DNA of 15,729 nucleotides from positions 1-15,729 of the forward strand of contig CAKSZS010000046.1 of assembly GCA_934525845.1 (NCBI GenBank). Direction: 5' to 3'. Position numbers and translations under genes: made by a program. This document shows, piece after piece, positions 6,084 through 13,153 of the stretch. The notes beneath the pieces are model-generated. The model was not told the DNA's origin. It saw only the letters and a program-made list of their open reading frames with translations, and ran no database searches. Every line of letters starts with the position of its first letter. Positions within the stretch are counted from its first letter, which is position 1. Source of the DNA: an uncultured Faecalibacterium sp. (GTDB lineage: Bacteria; Bacillota; Clostridia; Oscillospirales; Ruminococcaceae).

Positions 6084-6112
6084 ATTGTAGCAAAAAATGT
6101 CGGTTGCGTCCA
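6084..6112 (-). promoter_or_regulatory. Promoter of the membrane-anchored XRE gene
   Basis: On the minus strand TGGACG (6112-6107) and TACAAT (6089-6084) are 17 nt apart, 48 nt before the start codon at 6036. It supports the 128-aa start over the longer frame. Confidence 0.65.
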
Positions 6113-6134
6113 CCAACGCGGATGTAAACTTTGG

Positions 6135-6173
6135 TTGCGGCAGGGATTTTTGCCCTGCCGCAAAGAGTTTTTT
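6135..6173 (+). terminator. Orphan terminator-like hairpin in a divergent intergenic region
   Basis: TTGCGGCAGGG (6135-6145) and CCCTGCCGCAA (6153-6163) form a perfect 11-bp stem with a 7-nt loop, followed by AGAG and TTTTTT on the plus strand. No plus-strand gene ends here: the flanking genes diverge. It may insulate the cyclophilin promoter or end a short unannotated RNA. Confidence 0.6.
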
Positions 6174-6207
6174 GCTGTTTTTTAACAAAAACGTTGCTTT
6201 TGCGCCG

Positions 6208-6235
6208 TTGCAACCCGCAAAAGCTATGGTATACT
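6208..6235 (+). promoter_or_regulatory. Promoter of the cyclophilin gene
   Basis: TTGCAA (6208-6213), a 16-nt spacer and TATACT (6230-6235) preceded by TGG, an extended -10 feature. It lies about 75 nt ahead of the start codon. Confidence 0.7.
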
Positions 6236-6311
6236 ATAAGAGACATCCGGCAGAGCCATCTGCCGCACACACCCGCGCTGCGGGGCAACACAAAAGGAGT
6301 ATTGTAGCGTT

Positions 6312-6788
6312 ATGGTTCGCATTACTATGGAAGACGGCGGCATCATCGACATCGAGCTGAACGAGGAAGCCGCTCCCATCACCTGTGAGAATTTCAAAAA
6401 GCTGGTCGGCGAGGGCTTTTACAACGGCCTGACCTTCCACCGCGTGATCCCCGGTTTTATGATCCAGGGCGGCTGCCCGCTGGGCACCGGCACCGGCGGC
6501 CCGGGCTGGAACATCAAGGGTGAGTTTGCTGCAAACGGCGTGAACAACCCGCTCAAGCACACCCGCGGCGTCATCAGCATGGCCCGCAGCATGAACCCCA
6601 ACAGCGCCGGCAGCCAGTTCTTCATCATGCACCAGGATGCCCCTCACCTGGACGGCCAGTACGCCGCCTTCGGCAAGGTGGTCTCCGGCATGGACGTTGT
6701 GGACAAGATTGCTGCTGTCCGCACCGACTGGAACGACAAGCCCACCACCCCGGTCAAGATGAAGACCGTGGAGCTGATCGAGGGCTGA
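6312..6788 (+). CDS. Cyclophilin-type peptidyl-prolyl cis-trans isomerase
   Basis: This 158-aa single-domain cyclophilin catalyses cis-trans isomerisation of Xaa-Pro bonds during protein folding. The catalytic motif FHRVIPGFMIQGG (residues 42-54) supplies the active-site Arg R44, and SQFFI (101-105) and HLDGQYAAFG (112-121) are the other family signatures. The position equivalent to Trp121 of human cyclophilin A is His112, a change typical of bacterial forms and expected to lower cyclosporin affinity. There is no signal peptide or lipobox, so it is cytoplasmic. The AAGGAG ribosome binding site is 12 nt before the ATG, slightly far, but no closer in-frame start exists. It stands alone between its own promoter and a strong terminator. 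Confidence 0.96.
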   Translation: MVRITMEDGGIIDIELNEEAAPITCENFKKLVGEGFYNGLTFHRVIPGFMIQGGCPLGTGTGGPGWNIKGEFAANGVNNPLKHTRGVISMARSMNPNSAGSQFFIMHQDAPHLDGQYAAFGKVVSGMDVVDKIAAVRTDWNDKPTTPVKMKTVELIEG

Positions 6789-6810
6789 TCTTCCACACCT
6801 TTTAAACCGC

Positions 6811-6861
6811 AAACACCCCCGGCACAGACGGAGCGCGTCTCCCTGTGCCGGGGGTGTTTTT
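6811..6861 (+). terminator. Terminator of the cyclophilin gene (likely shared with the RpiR gene)
   Basis: AAACACCCCCGGCACAG (6811-6827) pairs with CTGTGCCGGGGGTGTTT (6843-6859) over 17 bp, ending in TTTTT on the plus strand. The convergent RpiR gene stops 14 nt away, and the hairpin is also followed by T-rich sequence on the minus strand. Confidence 0.9.
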
Positions 6862-6874
6862 GCTTTTTGGGGAA

Positions 6875-7732
6875 TCAGTGCACTTCTTTGTCGTGCACCA
6901 TCAGGGCCTCGTGGCGGCGCACCGAGTCCTTGGCGCCGGGCCGTCCCACCAGCAGGAAGTGATACAGCACCTCGATGATGACGATGGCTGAAATGCGGGA
7001 AAGTGCAAAATCGGTGGTGGTGATGAGCTGCTCTCGGTTGGTAGAAATAAGCAGATAGTCCGCCAACTGGGCCAGCGGCGAACTGCGGTCGCAGGTGATG
7101 AGCACGATGGGCACTCCATTGGCCTGGGCTGCCTGGGCCATCTGGTTCAGCCGCCGGGACTTGCCCGAGTTGGAGATTATCAGCAGCACGTCTTTGGGGG
7201 TCAGCGTCAGCGCAAAGGCCGAACTTTTCTCCGAGATCTCGCTGGTGATGCTGCGGATGCCCAACTGATTGAACTTAAAGGCCGCATCCATGGCCACCGG
7301 GATGGTGTTGCCCACGGCAGCGATCTGCACCAACTGGGCCTTTTGCAGCAGTTCCAGCACCCTTTGCAGGTTTTCCGGGTCGATGCCGTTGATGGTGGCG
7401 TTCAGCTCGTCGATTTTATTGGAAAGGATGTTCTGCAAGGACTGTGGGATGTCATCCAACTGCACCTCGTTGGAGGTCTCCCCCGGTTCGTGGTCCATCA
7501 CATCCCGCGCCAGCGCCAGCTGAAACGCACGGTAATTTTCAAACCCCAGCTTTTTGCAGAAGCGGGTGACCGTTGCTTCTGACGTCGAGCTGCAATGGGC
7601 AAGCTCCGCCGAGGTCATCCCCGCTGCCGCCGCTGTATCTTCCAGCACGCAGTCCGCAATGCGCTTTTCCGCATTGAAGAAGTGCATCCCAGAACAAAGC
7701 AGCGTTACTACACTGCCCGGTGATCCGCTCAT
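6875..7732 (-). CDS. MurR/RpiR family transcriptional regulator
   Basis: This 285-aa protein has an N-terminal RpiR-type HTH (about 1-78, with SEATVTRFCKKLGFENYRAF at 51-70) and a C-terminal SIS sugar-phosphate-binding domain (about 125-260, with VAAVGNT at 138-144 and IISNSGKS at 185-192). Members sense phosphosugars and usually control adjacent catabolic or transport genes. The divergent neighbour is a PTS permease, so the likely ligand is the phosphorylated sugar that permease delivers. The start at 7732 has GGGAGG 6 nt upstream on the minus strand. The frame continuing to 7840 would cross the promoter. Whether it activates or represses is not visible in the sequence. Confidence 0.93.
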   Translation of the reverse strand: MSGSPGSVVTLLCSGMHFFNAEKRIADCVLEDTAAAAGMTSAELAHCSSTSEATVTRFCKKLGFENYRAFQLALARDVMDHEPGETSNEVQLDDIPQSLQNILSNKIDELNATINGIDPENLQRVLELLQKAQLVQIAAVGNTIPVAMDAAFKFNQLGIRSITSEISEKSSAFALTLTPKDVLLIISNSGKSRRLNQMAQAAQANGVPIVLITCDRSSPLAQLADYLLISTNREQLITTTDFALSRISAIVIIEVLYHFLLVGRPGAKDSVRRHEALMVHDKEVH

Positions 7733-7776
7733 ATGGTTCCTCCCCCCGCAGGCCGCGCCCGCGTGTTGTTGGGAAC

Positions 7777-7805
7777 AGTGTACCAGCTTTCCACACAAAA
7801 AGCAA
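7777..7805 (-). promoter_or_regulatory. Promoter of the RpiR gene
   Basis: On the minus strand TTGCTT (7805-7800) and TACACT (7782-7777) are 17 nt apart, with TGG directly before the -10 (extended -10). Confidence 0.65.
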
Positions 7806-7808
7806 TTT

Positions 7809-7840
7809 GTTTGGCAAACTTTCCACTTGTTTGTGCACAA
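7809..7840. promoter_or_regulatory. Candidate RpiR operators in the divergent region
   Basis: Two perfect dyads lie close together: GTTTGGCAAAC (7809-7819; 5-1-5) and TTGTGCACAA (7831-7840; 10-bp palindrome). The first abuts the upstream edge of the RpiR -35. Together with the GTTT-containing dyad at 7898-7910 they suggest a shared regulatory region. Confidence 0.4.
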
Positions 7841-7897
7841 TTGACAAAGATTTTGTAAAATTTTCGTGACCGTGAAAGGAACTTTCTTGTTAAATCC

Positions 7898-7910
7898 TGT
7901 TTACGAAACA
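7898..7910. promoter_or_regulatory. Candidate operator over the PTS promoter -35
   Basis: TGTTTACGAAACA is a perfect 5-3-5 inverted repeat that contains the -35 hexamer of the PTS promoter, a position suited to repression. It does not fit the usual catabolite-response element spacing well. Confidence 0.4.
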
Positions 7911-7928
7911 AAGCCATCATGCTATAAT
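7900..7928 (+). promoter_or_regulatory. Promoter of the PTS-esterase operon
   Basis: TTTACG (7900-7905) and a perfect TATAAT (7923-7928) are 17 nt apart, giving a 5' leader of about 60 nt before the PTS start codon. Confidence 0.8.
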
Positions 7929-7996
7929 GCAGTCAAGGAACGTTGTTGCACCCCTTTGCAGCAAACACAGAAAGTCCAAAAAAGGAGGACTATTTT

Positions 7997-9433
7997 ATGG
8001 CAAAGATCACCAAGGCTGAGATGCCGGCCCTTGCCGAACAGATCGTCAAATGTCTGGGCGGAAAAGAGAACGTTGCCCGCATCAATCACTGCGCCACCCG
8101 CCTGCGCGTGAACCCGGTGGACATGGAAAAGGTGGACAAGGACGGCCTGAAGAAGCTGCACGGCGTCATCGGCATTGACGCTTCCAAGGCAGAGCTTCAG
8201 ATCATCGTGGGTGCCATCATCGAAGACCTATACCTAGAAGTAGAAAAGATCACCGGCAACGGCGGCGGCGCTGTGGAAGACGATGTGCCCTTCTGGAAAA
8301 AGCGTCCCTCCGAGGTATTCTCCAGCTTCCTGCTGCTGATGGCCGGTTGTCTGAGTCCGGTCATCCCGGCCCTGATCGCCTCTGGCCTGCTGGCCACCGT
8401 GCTGACCATCATGACTCTGGTGCTGCATGTGGATGCTTCCACCAGCGACACCTATGCCATTCTGTACAACCTCTCCCAGACCGTGTTCTACTTCATGCCG
8501 GTGCTGGTAGCCTACACCTCCGCCAAGAAGTTCGGCACCGAGCCGGTGCTGGCCATGGTGCTGGCCTGCTTCCTGCTGTATCCGGACTGGGTGTCCGCTG
8601 CAGACGGCTCCTTTGCCCACTACTTCGGTCTGCCGGTCCTGCGCACCACTTATAACGGCGCGGTGATCCAGATCATCCTTTCCGTCTTTGTCATGTCTCT
8701 GCTGGACCGGTGGCTCAAGAAGGTCATTCCGGAATCTGCCCGCCACTTCGTCAAGCCCTTTGCCCTGCTGCTGCTCATGTCCATCATCACGCTGACCGTC
8801 ACCGGTCCTCTGGGCGGCCTGCTGACCAACTACATCTACGCCTTCGTGCAGGCAGTCCGCACTGTGGCCCCGTGGGCAGGCGTGCCGGTCATCGTGCTGC
8901 TGAGCACCACCATCGGCCTGATCGCGCCGGGCTTCCATCTGGCCCTGATCCCCATTGCAACCGCCAGCCTGACCGCTGTTGGCTACGATGACCTGATCAA
9001 CATCTGGTTCTTCTGCTGCACCATTACCCCGGGCTTTATCTCTCTGGCCGTCATGCTGCGCACCAAGAAGCCCCTGCTGCGCCAGACCGCACTGTCCTGC
9101 TGCCTGTCCGCTCTGCTGGGCGGCATCTCCGAGCCGACCACCTACGGCATCTGCTACAAGATGGTCAAACCCTACTACGCTTACCTGATCACCGCCCTGT
9201 CCACCGCTGTGCTAGCCGGTCTGCTGCACCTGAAGTGCTACGCTTTCGGCGGCTACTCCCTGACCAACATCCTGCTGTACCTGGGGCCTAGTCTGGACTA
9301 TGCAAACTTCCGCAACGCTCTGCTGCTGGTCGGCTTCATGCTCATCATGAGCTTCATCACGGTCAATCTGATCGGCTTTGACGATTCCTGCTATGAGGAG
9401 ACCGCCGTGGCCGCTGCCGACAAGGCCGAGTAA
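7997..9433 (+). CDS. PTS EIIBC permease, glucose/sucrose/beta-glucoside superfamily
   Basis: This 478-aa phosphotransferase permease takes up a sugar and phosphorylates it in one step. The N-terminal EIIB domain (about 1-85) has the phosphorylated cysteine C32 in INHCATRLRV, typical of the sucrose/beta-glucoside group. A linker (about 86-105) leads to a multi-span EIIC domain (about 110-465) containing GGISEPTTYGI, the counterpart of the conserved GITEP-type sugar-binding loop. No EIIA domain is attached, so phosphate must come from a separate EIIA encoded elsewhere. AAAGGAGG at 7981-7988 lies 8 nt before the ATG at 7997; the upstream in-frame ATG at 7943 has no comparable site. It is divergent from the RpiR gene and 30 nt ahead of an esterase gene. 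The transported sugar cannot be read from the sequence. Confidence 0.93.
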   Translation: MAKITKAEMPALAEQIVKCLGGKENVARINHCATRLRVNPVDMEKVDKDGLKKLHGVIGIDASKAELQIIVGAIIEDLYLEVEKITGNGGGAVEDDVPFWKKRPSEVFSSFLLLMAGCLSPVIPALIASGLLATVLTIMTLVLHVDASTSDTYAILYNLSQTVFYFMPVLVAYTSAKKFGTEPVLAMVLACFLLYPDWVSAADGSFAHYFGLPVLRTTYNGAVIQIILSVFVMSLLDRWLKKVIPESARHFVKPFALLLLMSIITLTVTGPLGGLLTNYIYAFVQAVRTVAPWAGVPVIVLLSTTIGLIAPGFHLALIPIATASLTAVGYDDLINIWFFCCTITPGFISLAVMLRTKKPLLRQTALSCCLSALLGGISEPTTYGICYKMVKPYYAYLITALSTAVLAGLLHLKCYAFGGYSLTNILLYLGPSLDYANFRNALLLVGFMLIMSFITVNLIGFDDSCYEETAVAAADKAE

Positions 9434-9463
9434 TCATTTCCCTTTGAGAAAGGACGATGCTTC

Positions 9464-10552
9464 ATGCGTTTATACGACAAGGCGCTTGTCGCCAAGATGC
9501 AGGAAAAACAGTACACCAAAGTCGTGGACGGTGTGCCGGTGCTGTTCAAGCCGACCCCAGACGGGGAACCCGCCCATCTAGACCCCCGTCTGCGGGAGAT
9601 CATCATCAAGAAACGCACCATGTTTGCCAACCGCGCCAAAGCCGGCTGGACCCTTTCCAGCGAGCGCTACCGCCCCGACAAGGTGACCTATGACCTGATC
9701 GAGACGCCGGTGGACTGCACCGAGCAGCTGATCCCCATCAGGGACCACATGATCGACATCTACATCTACCGTGCCGAGAACATCCAGCCCAATGCACCGG
9801 TGCTGGTCTACCTGCACGGCGGCGGCTTCACGGCCGGAGACATCCATCTGTTCGGCAAGCAGATGCAGTACATCGCCGAGCAGTCCGGTGCCGTAGTGGT
9901 CTTCCCGGAATACCGCCTGGCTCCCGAAAACCCGTTCCCTGCCCCGGTAGAGGATGCCTGGGGCACCGTGCAGTGGGTGCACGCTCACGCGGCGGAACTG
10001 GGTGCCGACCCCTCCAAGCTGATGGTAGCCGGTGACAGCGCCGGCGGCAGCCTGACCAACGCCTGCGTCCTGCAGGACGAGCAGGGCATCATCCGCAAGA
10101 TCATGGGCATCTATCCCTCTTGGGATGGTTCCGATTATCACACGCAGACCGCCTATACCTGGACCTATGACGCCTACGAAGTGGCCGACGAGGACAAGGA
10201 GCTGGCGTACAGCCGCATCGACCGCATCAAGAGCGGCGTAGACAAGGATCCGTCCAGCAGCAGCAACCTGTATCTGCAGGGCCACACGACCCCGAAAAAC
10301 CCGTTGGTGTCCGCCATCTTTGCCACCGACGAACAGCTAAAGAAGTTCCCGGAGACTATCATCGTGGCCGCCGAGTACGACTATCTGCGCGTGGGCAGCG
10401 ACTACGCCGCCAAACGGCTGGCCAGTCTGGGCGTGCCGGTGCGTTCCATCCGCTACTGCGGCTGTGACCACGGCTTCCTCGATATGCTGGGCACCATCGT
10501 CCAGTCCGAAGAGCTGTGCCTGACCATCGCCGCGGAACTCAAGGCAATGTGA
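9464..10552 (+). CDS. Alpha/beta hydrolase, HSL-type (family IV) carboxylesterase
   Basis: This 362-aa cytoplasmic hydrolase has the hormone-sensitive-lipase family layout. The oxyanion-hole motif HGGG is at 118-121 (YLHGGGFTAGD) and the nucleophile S192 is in GDSAGG. D306 lies in AEYDYLR and H336 in DHGF, completing the catalytic triad. A lid-like N-terminal extension of about 100 residues precedes the core, as in many family members. AGAAAGGA lies 9 nt before the ATG. The short gap after the PTS permease and the shared terminator at 10600 indicate co-transcription. Because it has no signal peptide and follows a sugar permease, it may remove acetyl or other acyl groups from the imported sugar or glycoside. 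That substrate is an inference from context only. Confidence 0.92.
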   Translation: MRLYDKALVAKMQEKQYTKVVDGVPVLFKPTPDGEPAHLDPRLREIIIKKRTMFANRAKAGWTLSSERYRPDKVTYDLIETPVDCTEQLIPIRDHMIDIYIYRAENIQPNAPVLVYLHGGGFTAGDIHLFGKQMQYIAEQSGAVVVFPEYRLAPENPFPAPVEDAWGTVQWVHAHAAELGADPSKLMVAGDSAGGSLTNACVLQDEQGIIRKIMGIYPSWDGSDYHTQTAYTWTYDAYEVADEDKELAYSRIDRIKSGVDKDPSSSSNLYLQGHTTPKNPLVSAIFATDEQLKKFPETIIVAAEYDYLRVGSDYAAKRLASLGVPVRSIRYCGCDHGFLDMLGTIVQSEELCLTIAAELKAM

Positions 10553-10599
10553 CCTTTTCTTCCATTCTGGTTTTCCAGATTTCCTCCAACTCCCAAGCG

Positions 10600-10645
10600 C
10601 AAGCCCGCCCCTGCCAAAACTTCGGCAGGGGCGGGCTTGTTTTTA
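10600..10645 (+). terminator. Terminator of the PTS-esterase operon
   Basis: CAAGCCCGCCCCTGCC (10600-10615) pairs perfectly with GGCAGGGGCGGGCTTG (10624-10639) around an 8-nt loop, followed by TTTTTATTTTA. Very stable. Confidence 0.93.
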
Positions 10646-10666
10646 TTTTAAGACTATTTTTTTCTC

Positions 10667-11326
10667 TCAGGTCAACCGGACAAAAATGGAGCGGTCCGCC
10701 TGCGGCGTATCCAGCAGCGATGCCAGCTGGGTATACTTCGTCCCGCCATGGAAGTAGGCGGTGGGCGTATTGCGAAAGGTCACGGTGTGGGGCAGCTCTA
10801 CCGGGTCGCCGTCAAAATAGCAGACCTTGCAGCCCTTTTCCTCGTCGTACTTGATCTCCTTGACCTTTGCGTAGTGGGTGATGCCGGAGACCGGGGCTTC
10901 CCGATAGATGGCAATGTACTTGATATGCGGGATGTTGTTGTCGCTGACCCGGCAGGGATACCAGCAGGCCGGTTCCGCTTCGCCCAGGAAAGTTTCCCGG
11001 AAGCCCTCTTCCTTCGTCGAAAAGACCGCCGTGTCGAACGCTGCCTCGTCCGGTTCCGCACGTTTGAGATCTTCCGGAGAAAGTTCCTCCAGGTTGATGC
11101 CTCGCTCATTCCGGAGATACTCTTTCGATTCTGCCAGGAACTTGTCGATGGCTGTTTCGATCAGCAGATTGCGCGAAAAGTTCTTGGCCTCCCCCAAGGA
11201 AGTAAAAACTTTTGCCAGCAGGTCGAGCTGCTCGATCTTGTCTTCATCCAGATAGAACGCGATCTGCTTTTTGCTGGACTTTTTGGCTTTCAGCAGACCA
11301 TTGAAGTAGTTTTTGTTCACGCTCAT
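10667..11326 (-). CDS. Unrecognised protein with ribbon-helix-helix-like N-terminus
   Basis: I do not recognise this 219-aa protein as a named family. Residues about 20-65 (KQIAFYLDEDKIEQLDLLAK followed by a loop and FSRNLLIETAIDKFL) have the strand-helix-helix pattern of MetJ/Arc-type DNA-binding proteins. An acidic linker (66-118) leads to a C-terminal domain of about 95 residues rich in beta structure. It includes CWYPCRV (121-127), IKYIAIYREAPVSGITHYAK (135-154) and VCYFDGDPVEL (168-178). I recall similar C-terminal domains in uncharacterised Firmicutes proteins, some restriction-associated, and the pattern is reminiscent of PUA/ASCH-like folds, but this is unproven. AAGGAG lies 7 nt before the ATG. 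It is monocistronic with its own promoter and a palindrome over the -10, consistent with self-repression. Confidence 0.8.
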   Translation of the reverse strand: MSVNKNYFNGLLKAKKSSKKQIAFYLDEDKIEQLDLLAKVFTSLGEAKNFSRNLLIETAIDKFLAESKEYLRNERGINLEELSPEDLKRAEPDEAAFDTAVFSTKEEGFRETFLGEAEPACWYPCRVSDNNIPHIKYIAIYREAPVSGITHYAKVKEIKYDEEKGCKVCYFDGDPVELPHTVTFRNTPTAYFHGGTKYTQLASLLDTPQADRSIFVRLT

Positions 11327-11364
11327 CGTTTTTCTCCTTTTTGATTTTTGCGGGGGCGTTTCTT

Positions 11365-11384
11365 ACGTCATCATATTATCACGT
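11365..11384. promoter_or_regulatory. Candidate operator palindrome over the -10 of the RHH-like gene
   Basis: ACGTCATCATATTATCACGT is a 20-bp imperfect palindrome with 8 of 10 symmetric pairs matching and ACGT at both ends. The predicted -10 lies at its centre. Ribbon-helix-helix repressors typically bind such sites in their own promoters. Confidence 0.45.
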
Positions 11385-11401
11385 CTATTGTTCATTGTTA
11401 A
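11373..11401 (-). promoter_or_regulatory. Promoter of the RHH-like gene
   Basis: On the minus strand TTAACA (11401-11396) and TAATAT (11378-11373) are 17 nt apart, 46 nt before the start codon. Confidence 0.75.
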
Positions 11402-11463
11402 TATTTATTTTTTGATATCAGTTTTTAAACAGCGAACTCATATAGCAATCCCGTCCTTCGCAC

Positions 11464-11500
11464 AAAAAATGCTCCCCGCACAACAGTGCGGGGAGCATTT
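11464..11500 (-). terminator. Terminator of the FAD-dependent oxidoreductase gene
   Basis: AAATGCTCCCCGCAC (11467-11481) and GTGCGGGGAGCATTT (11486-11500) form a 15-bp stem with a 4-nt loop. On the minus strand it ends in TTTTTT and lies about 35 nt after the oxidoreductase stop codon. Confidence 0.92.
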
Positions 11501-11535
11501 ACACATCGTTCAGAATATCATGCCGTCCGGCTGTC

Positions 11536-12942
11536 TCAGCAGCCTTCCTTTTCGGCCAGCTTCCGGCCCATGAGCACGCCCATGACGGAAGCCATCATCA
11601 GGCCGCGGGTCCAGCCGGAGGAGTCGCCCAGGCAGTGCAGGCCGCGGATGTTGGTGTCCAGGTTCTGGTCCATCTTGACCTTGTTGGAGTAGAACTTCAG
11701 TTCCGGGCTGTACAGCAGGGTCTCGTTGGCGGCAAAGCCGGGCACCACCATATCCAGCATCTTGATGAACTCGATGATGTTGGTCATGGCGCGGTAGGGC
11801 ATGGCGGCGGTGATGTCACCGGCCACAGCGTCCTTCAGGGTGGGCTTCACATTGGACTGGGCCAGTTCCTTCTGCCAGGTGCGCTTGCCGTCCAGAATGT
11901 CGCCGTAGCGCTGGACCATGATGTGGCCCGCACCCAGCATATTGGTCAGCTCACCCACCTTCTGAGCGTAGGCGATGGGCTGGTTGAACGGTTCGGTGAA
12001 GTTGTGGGAGACCAGAATGGCCAGGTTGGTGTTGGCACTCTTCTTCTCCTTGAAGCTGTGGCCGTTGACCACCGCCAGGTCGTTGTCATAATTCTCCTGT
12101 GCCACAAAGCCGCCGGGATTCTGGCAGAAGGTGCGCACCTTGTTCTTCCAGGGCTTGGGGTAGCCGATGAGCTTGGACTCATACAGCACCCTGTTCACCT
12201 TTTCCATGACCTCGTTGCGGCACTCCACGCGCACGCCGATATCGACGGTGCCGGGCTTGTGGGCAATGTGGTGCTCGGCGCAGATCTTTTCCAGCCAGTC
12301 CGCGCCGCGGCGGCCGGTGCCGATGACCACTTCATCCGCATACACGGGGCGCAGGTTCTCGCCGTCCTTCAGCAGGACGCCCTTGCACTCCTCGTTTTCG
12401 AGGATGATGTTCTCACACTCGGTGCTGAACAGCATCTCCACGCCGTTGTCGGCCAGATAGTTCTGGATGGCCAGATACAGCTCCTGGGCCTTCTCGGTGC
12501 CCAGATGCCGGATGGGGCAGTCCACCAGCTTCAGGCCGGCATGGATGGCGTTCTTGCGGATCTCCTTGATGTCCTCGCCGGTGTAGATGCCCTCCACATG
12601 GGGGTCCGCACCGAATTCCAGATAGATCTTGTCGGTGTAGTCGATCAGCTCCTGCGCAAACTCTTCACCGATCAGGGTGGGCAGGTCGCCGCCCACCTCA
12701 TAAGAAAGGCTCAGCTTGCCGTCCGAAAACGCACCCGCACCGGAAAATCCGGTGGTGATGGCGCAGGTGGGGCGGCAGTTGACGCAGTGGCCCACTTCCG
12801 CCTTGGGGCAGTGGCGCTTTTCCACCGGCTTGCCCTTTTCCACCAGCAGCATCTTCTTTTTGCTGCCGTGGCGCAGCAGCTCCACGGCGGTAAAGATACC
12901 GGCCGGACCGGCGCCAACAATGATCAGATCATACTTTTCCAT
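11536..12942 (-). CDS. NAD(P)/FAD-dependent oxidoreductase (COG2509-like)
   Basis: This 468-aa flavoprotein opens with a dinucleotide-binding fold, DLIIVGAGPAG (residues 5-15), and an acidic residue ending the second strand (VEKG, E35). VVIGTGRRG follows at 205-213, and a C-terminal FAD-contacting segment LHCLGDSSGWTRGLMMASVM is at 435-454. A cysteine cluster at C45, C53, C56 and C60 (CPKAEVGHCVNCRPTC) lies just after the first fold and is, to my knowledge, typical of the group. It could bind metal or a cluster, or be redox-active. Substrate unknown. The start at 12942 is preferred: AAAGGA lies 11 nt upstream, while the ATG at 12966 has no ribosome binding site and adds only eight basic residues not expected before the first strand. 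No convincing promoter was seen; a dispersed repeat lies just upstream at 13003. Confidence 0.88.
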   Translation of the reverse strand: MEKYDLIIVGAGPAGIFTAVELLRHGSKKKMLLVEKGKPVEKRHCPKAEVGHCVNCRPTCAITTGFSGAGAFSDGKLSLSYEVGGDLPTLIGEEFAQELIDYTDKIYLEFGADPHVEGIYTGEDIKEIRKNAIHAGLKLVDCPIRHLGTEKAQELYLAIQNYLADNGVEMLFSTECENIILENEECKGVLLKDGENLRPVYADEVVIGTGRRGADWLEKICAEHHIAHKPGTVDIGVRVECRNEVMEKVNRVLYESKLIGYPKPWKNKVRTFCQNPGGFVAQENYDNDLAVVNGHSFKEKKSANTNLAILVSHNFTEPFNQPIAYAQKVGELTNMLGAGHIMVQRYGDILDGKRTWQKELAQSNVKPTLKDAVAGDITAAMPYRAMTNIIEFIKMLDMVVPGFAANETLLYSPELKFYSNKVKMDQNLDTNIRGLHCLGDSSGWTRGLMMASVMGVLMGRKLAEKEGC

Positions 12943-13002
12943 TTTCTCTTTTATCCTTTGTTTCATGATTCTTATTCGATTAAGCCTATGTTCTCAGGCA
13001 AC

Positions 13003-13153
13003 CAGCCTCGCCCTCTCCGTCATTGCTTACGCAATGCCACCTCTCCCAAAGTGAGAGGCTTTGGCAAAACCACAACGTTTATCTCATCGCCAGAGGCTCC
13101 CCCTTTGGGGGAGCTGGCAAACCCATAAGGGTTTGACTGAGAGGGCGAGCCTG
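13003..13153. repeat. Two inverted copies of a dispersed palindromic repeat
   Basis: Copy 1 (13003-13069) and copy 2 (13087-13153, reverse orientation) share nearly the same sequence: CTCGCCCTCTC-GTCA, then a hairpin, then GCCA-CTC-CCCAAAG and a final CT-TGGC. The central hairpins differ completely: ATTGCTTACGCAAT in copy 1 and AAACCCTTATGGGTTT in copy 2. An 18-nt spacer separates them. The outer arms also match the element at 5481-5640. Copy 2 ends directly beside the stop codon of the DUF308 gene, and copy 1 faces the start of the oxidoreductase gene. The region has no credible ORF. Confidence 0.85.

Noticed and set aside
7898..7910. Catabolite-response element over the PTS promoter
   Set aside because: TGTTTACGAAACA is symmetric but one base short and lacks the usual AANCGNT core arrangement.
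11635..13128. 497-codon plus-strand open frame
   Set aside because: Antisense to the FAD oxidoreductase, with a low-complexity His/Val/Leu-rich translation that continues into the repeat at 13003.
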